Source: Winogradskyella sp.
GTDB taxonomy: Bacteria > Bacteroidota > Bacteroidia > Flavobacteriales > Flavobacteriaceae
Direction: 5' to 3'
Assembly (NCBI RefSeq): GCF_028282165.1
Contig: NZ_JANQIM010000045.1
Coordinates: forward strand, 1-39,204
Length of the DNA: 39,204 nucleotides
The notes under the pieces were generated by a model that had not been told where the DNA came from, ran no database searches, and saw nothing but the letters and a program-made list of their open reading frames with translations. Both the position numbers and the translations under genes were made by a program. Positions 33,853-39,204 of this stretch are shown one piece after another. Positions within the stretch are counted from its first letter, which is position 1, and every line of letters begins with the position of its first letter.

Positions 33853-33929
33853 GAGTAGTTGATGTTTTTTATGAAAATCAACAACCTACCACCATTGAGC
33901 TATTGAGAAATTGGGAAAAATTAGACTAA
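33853..33929 (+). pseudogene. C-terminal fragment of an ORF at the right edge of the IS region
   Basis: The bases just outside the putative IS end read in frame as VVDVFYENQQPTTIELLRNW plus EKLD and a stop at 33927-33929, with no start codon. It looks like the tail of a gene, perhaps a small toxin-like or regulatory protein, whose front was removed by the insertion. The parent family is not identified, so this is low confidence. Confidence 0.35.
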
Positions 33930-33939
33930 TATAAATAAT

Positions 33940-33997
33940 ACCCAACGACGCATATAATTCATAACTTCGTTACAAGTCATATACAATACCGTTATAT
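33940..33997 (+). other. Spacer with ACCCAACG...ACCGTTAT pattern before the bTHX-headed gene
   Basis: Between the truncated ORF and the ATG at 34023 the sequence runs from ACCCAACGACG (33940) to ACCGTTAT (33988-33995). ACCGTTA recurs twice in the spacer at 35329-35367. The paired AACG/CGTT ends are reminiscent of recombination (attC-like) cassette boundaries, but no integrase is in the window. Confidence 0.3.
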
Positions 33998-34022
33998 ATA
34001 ATTAGGGAATTTAAAACTAGGA

Positions 34023-35234
34023 ATGGGGAAAGGAGATAAAAAAACTAAAAAGGGAAAAAGAACGAAAAAATCTTATGGAAAGACAAGGCTAAGAACTAGA
34101 AAAACCAATGGGTTAATTAGCCCCAAAAACTTCAGAAAATGGTCAAGAGAAAGATTGTATTTTGAAGTAGGTCAATTTGATTTTACCGTAACTATAATTT
34201 TTAAACAAAATACAAATAGCTACCTAAAATATGGTAAGATGATTACAGGTCTTCTTTATTACACAAAAAAGGAAAGAAGATCATTAAAAATCAAACTAAA
34301 CTCAGGAGTAAAATACGAGACTGACGGAAAAGTTTTATTTACAACTTTACTAAAAGATAAATTATCTGAACAACAAGTTAAGTTACTTTTTACAGAAGGA
34401 TTTGATAATATCGATATTTTTGATATCAGCTATTATGCCTATAAACACAATCCAACTTACTTTAATAAGAAAAAAAAGAAACTAAATGAACCAATCGCAA
34501 TAAGAATTTCAAATGATTTGGATGAACTATCGGCTTTAAAGATGCTTTATAATTTATTCAAAAGAAGAATAGACAGTGCCGATTATTTAATTGATTTTGA
34601 GAAGTTGAAAATGTCTGCTATCCAAAAAGTTTTAAGTATCGACGAAACAGACTCAAAATATATTCATAGTGAGATAGTTGAAAGAAGAAAAGTTGAATTT
34701 AATTTTCTTGTAGAGGATATTTCATTTGATATTGGAGAAACAAAAAATTATTCGGATCAAGTCCTAAAAGATAAGTTTGAATTTGCGAAGAGAATAGTTG
34801 AACACGAATTTGTTAAAGCAGGTATTGACCCTAAGAAGCCATCTGAACTTAAAGAACATCTAAGACTTTATGCTGGCCTAATTCAAATTGGTGTTAGATA
34901 TGAAGATGAAATTGTACTTTATGGAACAAAACCAAAAGTTGTTTTAGACTTCAAAGGATTTATGCACGTTGTTTTCAGACATTGTAAGGTTTGCAACATT
35001 GGTCAAAACAATGTTGCAAAGAGTAGAATGCCATATGAATTATCAGATATTAAAGATTTAATTAATTCTTGTCTTCATCTTTTAGAAGATGACATAAATA
35101 GTCATTTTGTTAAGCATCCTGATAAAAGATTTAGTCGATTTGGAGATAGACTAATAAGGTTCAATGGGGATTATTATGAAATTCATATAAATACAAATGG
35201 AATAATCGAAACTTTTTATAATCACGAAAGATAA
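34023..35234 (+). CDS. Protein with bTHX-like N-terminus and putative BECR-type nuclease C-terminus
   Basis: This 403-residue protein begins MGKGDKKTKKGKRTKKSYGK and continues TRLRTRK. This very basic stretch closely resembles ribosomal small-subunit protein bTHX, normally a separate protein of ~25-45 residues. The middle (about 40-290) is an unrecognised mixed region. The last ~95 residues contain FMHVVFRH (H315, R319, H320), a helix (SDIKDLINSCLHLL), and the strand pair DYYEIHINTNGIIETFY. This resembles the BECR (Barnase-EndoU-ColicinE5/RelE) RNase-like domains of phage and toxin proteins, which use conserved His and Arg/Thr residues. The function is inferred from pattern only. It lies beside an IS1 element and a PD-(D/E)XK gene, consistent with accessory DNA. 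Confidence 0.6.
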   Translation: MGKGDKKTKKGKRTKKSYGKTRLRTRKTNGLISPKNFRKWSRERLYFEVGQFDFTVTIIFKQNTNSYLKYGKMITGLLYYTKKERRSLKIKLNSGVKYETDGKVLFTTLLKDKLSEQQVKLLFTEGFDNIDIFDISYYAYKHNPTYFNKKKKKLNEPIAIRISNDLDELSALKMLYNLFKRRIDSADYLIDFEKLKMSAIQKVLSIDETDSKYIHSEIVERRKVEFNFLVEDISFDIGETKNYSDQVLKDKFEFAKRIVEHEFVKAGIDPKKPSELKEHLRLYAGLIQIGVRYEDEIVLYGTKPKVVLDFKGFMHVVFRHCKVCNIGQNNVAKSRMPYELSDIKDLINSCLHLLEDDINSHFVKHPDKRFSRFGDRLIRFNGDYYEIHINTNGIIETFYNHER

Positions 35235-35388
35235 CTATGCATATCAATCGCTATAAAGTAATTGCAGGTCATAGCCTACTTCTGAAAATACGCGTGGATT
35301 TTCAGTTTGGTATGTACTTGCTGAATTAACCGTTAAACAACGTAACTATTCGTAGCAGAAACCGTTAGTAATAAACTTCAAAATAAGA
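35235..35388. other. Spacer with hairpin and repeated ACCGTTA between accessory genes
   Basis: This 154-bp gap has an 8-bp perfect hairpin, CTGAAAAT / ATTTTCAG (35282-35289 and 35298-35305), and two copies of ACCGTTA (35329-35335 and 35361-35367) around an ACAACGTAAC segment. The last ACCGTTA lies 22 bp before the next start codon, much as the one at 33988 precedes its gene. No gene was seen. Confidence 0.35.
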
Positions 35389-36513
35389 ATGGATTTAGAA
35401 GTTATAAACATCAAAAAAATTTTACTTATTGTACAATCACAAATTGATGCACATCTTAGATTTAAAAAAGAATATAATAAGCAGTTAGCTCTTGATTTCA
35501 ATTTGTTTCAATTCTTTTCTATTGGAGAGAATAAAATTAGCCAAATACTAGCATATTTTTTGGACGTAAACCAAAATCATGGTCAAGGTGATATTTTTTT
35601 ATCTGAATTCATAAAATCATTTACAAATGAAAGGATTGAGATAGACCAAGTAGTAAATATTTGTGAAAAAATCATAACCAATAAGAGAAGACTTGATATC
35701 TATATCAAAATTAAAGGGTTGACAATTGGAATAGAAAATAAAATTTGGGCTGATGATCAAAATAACCAGCTGAAAGATTATTCAACATTCTTAGAAAAAA
35801 GTAGCAAAGGTAATTACATTCTTTTCTATTTAAATCCTTACGGAACCAAACCCTCTCAAAAAAGTATTGATAAAGAATTAAGCCAAAAATTATATAATGA
35901 AAACAAGCTAAAAGTTATTAGCTATAAGCAAGATTTAATTCCATTAATTAATACCTGGTTAATAAAATGCGAAGCTGATAATGTTTCGTATTTCCTGAAG
36001 GAATTTAAGAAATATCTTGAATTCAAATTTCTTGGTAAAAACTCACTAAATATGTCAAAAGAACTAAGAGAGATTATCTTTAATAACGAAAGAGAAGTAC
36101 GGCAACTAGTCAATGAATATAAAAACATAGAAAATGAAGTTTTATCTCAATTAAACTCAGTTGGAAAAGAACTAGATAAAATTCATCTAAATTTTGATGA
36201 AGATATTGAAATAAGTAAAAGTGGCCTTTTCAATTGGGAAAACACTAGAGTTTATAAATATTCAATTTCAAAAAATGGTAATAAGATTTGGATACAGTTT
36301 GTAAAAGAAGAAATAAATCTATTTTCGAACTATTATCTGCAGGATGGAACGGATTTAATTTTTAATGAAATTCTTTCAAGGTTAGGTGTTAATAGGCATA
36401 AAAGAATTAATCACAATCAAGATATATCCTATTTGAAGAAAGTTTTCCTTGATCAAGTTGGTATTGCAATTGAAAGCATTAGAGATTACGAAAATCGTTC
36501 TGCTGAGGAATAG
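35389..36513 (+). CDS. PD-(D/E)XK nuclease-superfamily protein
   Basis: This 374-residue protein has the N-terminal block SIGENKISQILAYFLDVNQNHGQGDIFL followed by the nuclease core: RRLDIYIKI (D103) and IGIENKIWADDQNNQL (E116, K118), i.e. the D...ExK triad. This matches the PDDEXK_4 type (PF14281-like), a family of predicted nucleases, often in accessory or defence-linked settings. The C-terminal half (from about 230) is helical and of unknown role. No signal peptide. It could cut foreign DNA, but its target and partners are unknown. Confidence 0.8.
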   Translation: MDLEVINIKKILLIVQSQIDAHLRFKKEYNKQLALDFNLFQFFSIGENKISQILAYFLDVNQNHGQGDIFLSEFIKSFTNERIEIDQVVNICEKIITNKRRLDIYIKIKGLTIGIENKIWADDQNNQLKDYSTFLEKSSKGNYILFYLNPYGTKPSQKSIDKELSQKLYNENKLKVISYKQDLIPLINTWLIKCEADNVSYFLKEFKKYLEFKFLGKNSLNMSKELREIIFNNEREVRQLVNEYKNIENEVLSQLNSVGKELDKIHLNFDEDIEISKSGLFNWENTRVYKYSISKNGNKIWIQFVKEEINLFSNYYLQDGTDLIFNEILSRLGVNRHKRINHNQDISYLKKVFLDQVGIAIESIRDYENRSAEE

Positions 36514-36577
36514 AGGATATTTAAATAAAAAGACTTAAAAAACAAACATTATCTTATCGCTAAAAATCAACACTATT

Positions 36578-36610
36578 AAAAAAGGACAGACATTAATGCC
36601 TATCCTTTTA
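36578..36610 (+). terminator. Terminator-like hairpin, copy 1
   Basis: AAAAGGA (36580-36586) pairs with TCCTTTT (36603-36609), with further partial pairing of GACAT...TGCC inside. It follows the PD-(D/E)XK gene by 67 bp. Nearly the same sequence occurs at 37870-37900. Confidence 0.6.
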
Positions 36611-36740
36611 TTAGTGACTATTGTGCGCATTGTAAACCCACTCGATCGGATGAAATGAGCACACTCAATGATGTCTCTTTGTCAGTTTCAATAAATTGGC
36701 ATTTTTTATGCTTTAATAATTTAAATATTAATTAGTTATC

Positions 36741-37079
36741 ATGAAGAATTTTTATGAGTTATTAGGCGTTAATAGTAATGCCAATGATGAAGAGATAAAA
36801 AGCGCTTATAAAGCGAAAGCAAAAGATTATCATCCCGATAAGAATAAAGGCTCTAAAGCCTCAGATGAAATGTTCAAAATGATTAATGAAGCCAAAGATA
36901 CTTTATTAGACCCTATGAAAAGGCTTTCATATGATTATAAGATTGGTGTAAAAACTACAACATTGTTCTCAAAAAATAATGCTATTGCAAATCAATCTAA
37001 TGCAAAAAAGATTGTTGCTGTTGGTTTGCTCGCTTTTTTAGGAGGTCTATTTCTTGGAAGTTTTAGATCAAACAAATAA
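36741..37079 (+). CDS. DnaJ-domain protein with C-terminal membrane segment
   Basis: This 112-residue protein has an N-terminal J domain (residues 2-66, with the HPD tripeptide at 31-33 in DYHPDKNKG) that would stimulate an Hsp70 ATPase. A short linker follows, then a C-terminal hydrophobic helix (IVAVGLLAFLGGLFLGSF). No Gly/Phe or zinc-finger region is present, so it is a minimal type III J protein. It probably sits on the inner membrane with the J domain in the cytoplasm, recruiting DnaK there. The partner is unknown. Confidence 0.85.
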   Translation: MKNFYELLGVNSNANDEEIKSAYKAKAKDYHPDKNKGSKASDEMFKMINEAKDTLLDPMKRLSYDYKIGVKTTTLFSKNNAIANQSNAKKIVAVGLLAFLGGLFLGSFRSNK

Positions 37080-37168
37080 TGTTTTTTCGAAACTTATATT
37101 TATTTGTTATTATCCTATTCCTGCATGAATGAAGCATTATCTTTTTAAATCATTGGTTTAAAGCAACT

Positions 37169-37831
37169 ATGACAGCTCATAAAATTACACTTATTGGAAC
37201 TACCCATAAAGAAAAGGGACTATGTAATTCTAACGAATTGTTTAAGATAATCGATGAAATATCTCCTGATGTCATTTATGAAGAGCTTCCACCTGATCAT
37301 TTTCGAGAATTTTATCAGAAACATGTAAAAAATTCCCTAGAAGCCAAGGCAATTAATAAATATGTTCAAAAAAAACCAATTCCCCACATACCTGTGGACA
37401 TAAAAAGTATAGGTGTCTTAGATGCGAAGCTAAAAAATAAAATATCTAATACCCTAAGCATATTTGACAACAATCCTGATTATTTAAATTTAATATACCA
37501 ACATAAAATCCTAACTCATAAGCATGGGTTTCCCTACCTGAACAGTCAAGAGTGCATGAATCTATTTGATCACATCGAACTATTAGAAAAAAATATGGTC
37601 AAACAAATAAACGAACCAGAATTGTCAAAAACGTATAAATTATGGAAAGACCTTCATGAGAAAAGAGAAAATACAATGCTGAAAAATATTAACGATTATG
37701 GAATGAAATTTAAACCTAAGAATGCACTATTTCTCTTAGGTTCTGCACATAGAAAATCAATTATTGAGAAAGTGAAAAACGACTACAATAGAAATGTTGA
37801 GAACTTCAAATGGATTTTTGATGCTATATAA
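37169..37831 (+). CDS. TraB/TIKI-like domain protein
   Basis: This 220-residue protein starts with ITLIGTTHKEKG, a GxxH motif, has the acidic DVIYEELPPDHF and near the C-terminus LFLLGSAHRKSI, a second GxxH-like motif. This arrangement is that of the TraB/PrgY/TIKI superfamily, some members of which are metal-dependent proteases. No signal peptide or membrane anchor was seen, so it may be cytoplasmic. Substrate unknown. It stands alone and is followed by a terminator shared with the convergent gene. Confidence 0.7.
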   Translation: MTAHKITLIGTTHKEKGLCNSNELFKIIDEISPDVIYEELPPDHFREFYQKHVKNSLEAKAINKYVQKKPIPHIPVDIKSIGVLDAKLKNKISNTLSIFDNNPDYLNLIYQHKILTHKHGFPYLNSQECMNLFDHIELLEKNMVKQINEPELSKTYKLWKDLHEKRENTMLKNINDYGMKFKPKNALFLLGSAHRKSIIEKVKNDYNRNVENFKWIFDAI

Positions 37832-37869
37832 TACTCCCAAAATCACCAACCACCAAACTTTACACCATA

Positions 37870-37912
37870 AAAAAAGGACAGACGTTATGCCTATCCTTTT
37901 GTCAGTTTTTTT
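37870..37912 (+). terminator. Terminator-like hairpin, copy 2, between convergent genes
   Basis: AAAAGGA (37872-37878) and TCCTTTT (37894-37900), with the GACG...TGCC inner bases, lie just after the TraB-like gene. A T-run follows at 37906-37912. Its sequence is nearly the same as copy 1 at 36578-36610. Confidence 0.7.
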
Positions 37913-37924
37913 CAAACAATAAAA

Positions 37925-38188
37925 TTAATCTGTATCGCTAATACTATCTTTAATTTTAGATTCTTCATTTAAAGAATCAATTTGTTTGATTACTTTCTGT
38001 TTTATTGAATCAACAGGATTAATACCTTTATCTTTCCAGCTTTCCTTTGCTTCTGAAGCATCTATAGCTGCTTCCTTAAAAGCATCACCCGCTTTCTGTC
38101 CTAAATAATAATAAAACCCAAATATTGACATTGATACAACTACTATTAATAAGATAGAATACCTGATTAGTTTTTGTTTAGTCATCAT
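37925..38188 (-). CDS. Small single-span membrane protein overlapping the RHS gene
   Basis: This 87-residue protein has one transmembrane helix (about residues 8-28, SILLIVVVSMSIFGFYYYLG), then a charged helical tail (GDAFKEAAIDASEAKESWKD) that should be outside the cytoplasm. Its start overlaps the last 11 bp of the RHS-repeat gene, so the two are translated together. This position is the usual place of an immunity or partner protein for a polymorphic RHS toxin, but the sequence matches no immunity family I know. It could equally be a small accessory protein. Confidence 0.6.
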   Translation of the reverse strand: MMTKQKLIRYSILLIVVVSMSIFGFYYYLGQKAGDAFKEAAIDASEAKESWKDKGINPVDSIKQKVIKQIDSLNEESKIKDSISDTD

Positions 38189-39204
38189 CCTCTGTTGTTG
38201 TTTCTTCTTCTGTATATCGCACTATAAAAGTACCCTTAAATTTAATTCCTTCTTTTGTAAATTCCAAATTATCTGCACGACCTGTGTAAGTGTGAGTAAA
38301 TTTTCTTTTAGTCTTATTACCATTTTCGTCGGTACCTGTGGTTTCACTACCATCATACGAATAAAAGACATCCATTATATCCGATTCAATTAGCTGTAAA
38401 CCAGAATTTAAAAGGTAATTTACCAAATCTGCGACTCCTTCATCTTCTGCTGATTCATTACTTTCTCTCTCAGAATTAAATGACTCAATAGCACTTTTCA
38501 AACCAGCTTCCGCAAAGAAATCAGGTATTCCAATTCCAGTTCTTAATATTCCATCATATTTTTTATGGTCAATTGAATTTTGAGCATAAGATGATAAGCC
38601 ATTTTTCTCAGACCAATCTCCAAATACTGTAGACCCTAAATCAGGTAATGCAACACTATAATTGATGTGGTTGTTATTTCCAATATCTAAAGTCGCGGTA
38701 GCTATCACATCAAATGTATTGTTAGTATCAGTATTACTATTATTTAATGTCACTTCCATCACTAAATGAACCGAAACCTTTTCAAGACCTTCTAATTCAA
38801 TTGCATCAATCACTCTGTTCTCTGAAAAGTTATATACACCATTATGCGGAAACTCTTCAGCTAAAGGATCAATGTTAAAGAATCTTCCAATGGCTGGGTC
38901 TGCATTCCTCCATCTAAATGAAGACCAATTAAGACCCAATTCGTCTTGGGTTTCTTGTCCTTGGAATCCAAACTTGCTCGCCACGCTATTCACATTGGCC
39001 GAAACGTTGTTATTGTACCCCCTGTGCTTCAGGCCAAAGGGATAATAATTGTTCTCCTCAATGATACCTAGCGTACCGGTAGTCGCCAATACATTGTCGA
39101 TATAGAAATACGTACTTACACCATCGTCTACGGCAGAAAACCGTTTGTCGATCTTCAGATCCAATCTCGGCATACTGCCAATAGTGTAGGTAAAGCTATA
39201 ATCC
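38178..39204 (-). CDS. RHS-repeat core protein, N-terminus outside the window
   Basis: The frame is open to the window edge: codons before the ATG at 39173 still read in frame (DYSFTYTIGS), so this is the 3' part of a longer gene. The visible part has the RHS-associated core: YYPFGLKHRGYN, FGFQGQETQDELGLNWSSFRWRNADPAIGRFFNIDPLAEEFP and NRVIDAIELEGLE. After it comes a ~215-residue C-terminal module with no recognised fold, beta-rich at its start and end, with an acidic tail (TTTEDDD). In RHS proteins this variable tail is often a toxin or effector domain. It is immediately followed by a small membrane protein gene. Confidence 0.85.
   Translation of the reverse strand, partial: DYSFTYTIGSMPRLDLKIDKRFSAVDDGVSTYFYIDNVLATTGTLGIIEENNYYPFGLKHRGYNNNVSANVNSVASKFGFQGQETQDELGLNWSSFRWRNADPAIGRFFNIDPLAEEFPHNGVYNFSENRVIDAIELEGLEKVSVHLVMEVTLNNSNTDTNNTFDVIATATLDIGNNNHINYSVALPDLGSTVFGDWSEKNGLSSYAQNSIDHKKYDGILRTGIGIPDFFAEAGLKSAIESFNSERESNESAEDEGVADLVNYLLNSGLQLIESDIMDVFYSYDGSETTGTDENGNKTKRKFTHTYTGRADNLEFTKEGIKFKGTFIVRYTEEETTTEDDD

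Overview
The window is low-GC bacterial chromosome that most resembles a member of the Flavobacteriaceae (Bacteroidota). The signs are promoter-like TTTG / TAnnTTTG elements in place of TTGACA/TATAAT, weak ribosome binding sites, lipoproteins with SC-type lipoboxes, a GSCFA-domain protein, a PASTA protein, and an RHS core with the bacteroidete-type FGFQGQE...DELGLNW sequence. The genus cannot be fixed from the sequence alone.

Region 1 (1-4.0 kb, minus strand) is an envelope thiol/redox cluster: a DsbD-type transmembrane reductase cut by the window edge, two small rhodaneses, a redoxin-like thioredoxin-fold protein and a TlpA-like lipoprotein thioredoxin. Region 2 (4.08-11.5 kb, plus strand) is a complete tryptophan operon, trpE-G-D-C-F-B-A. 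It is preceded by a promoter, an 18-codon leader peptide with three consecutive Trp codons, and a 13-bp terminator that can compete with an alternative pairing, so it looks like ribosome-mediated attenuation. The operon has been colonised by short palindromic repeats. Three lie in or at the end of trpF, others lie between genes, and an inverted pair flanks a GIY-YIG nuclease gene wedged between trpB and trpA. trmL, an EF-hand protein and a YitT-family membrane protein follow.

Region 3 (13.5-32.2 kb) is mostly housekeeping: a uracil-DNA-glycosylase-like gene that also carries an in-frame palindromic repeat, a TPR protein, yaaA, an rluD-like pseudouridine synthase with a PASTA protein, ddl, coaD, a LuxR-type two-component system with a TPR sensor, a beta-propeller protein, a lipoprotein, a GSCFA protein, alaS, an M23 peptidase with a MerR-type regulator, and a lemA-TPM-TPM operon.

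Region 4 (32.3-39.2 kb) is accessory DNA. It holds an orphan hypothetical gene, an IS1-family transposase beside a truncated ORF, a large protein whose first ~27 residues look like ribosomal protein bTHX and whose C-terminus looks like a BECR-type nuclease, a PD-(D/E)XK nuclease-superfamily protein, a DnaJ-domain membrane protein, a TraB/TIKI-like protein, and the 3' part of an RHS-repeat gene followed by a small membrane protein overlapping its stop.

The most unusual signals are (i) the family of palindromic repeats, which sits in-frame inside enzymes, abuts start codons and forms the ends of a GIY-YIG gene unit; (ii) the compact trp attenuator; and (iii) the bTHX-headed putative nuclease. 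No tRNA, rRNA or CRISPR array was seen.
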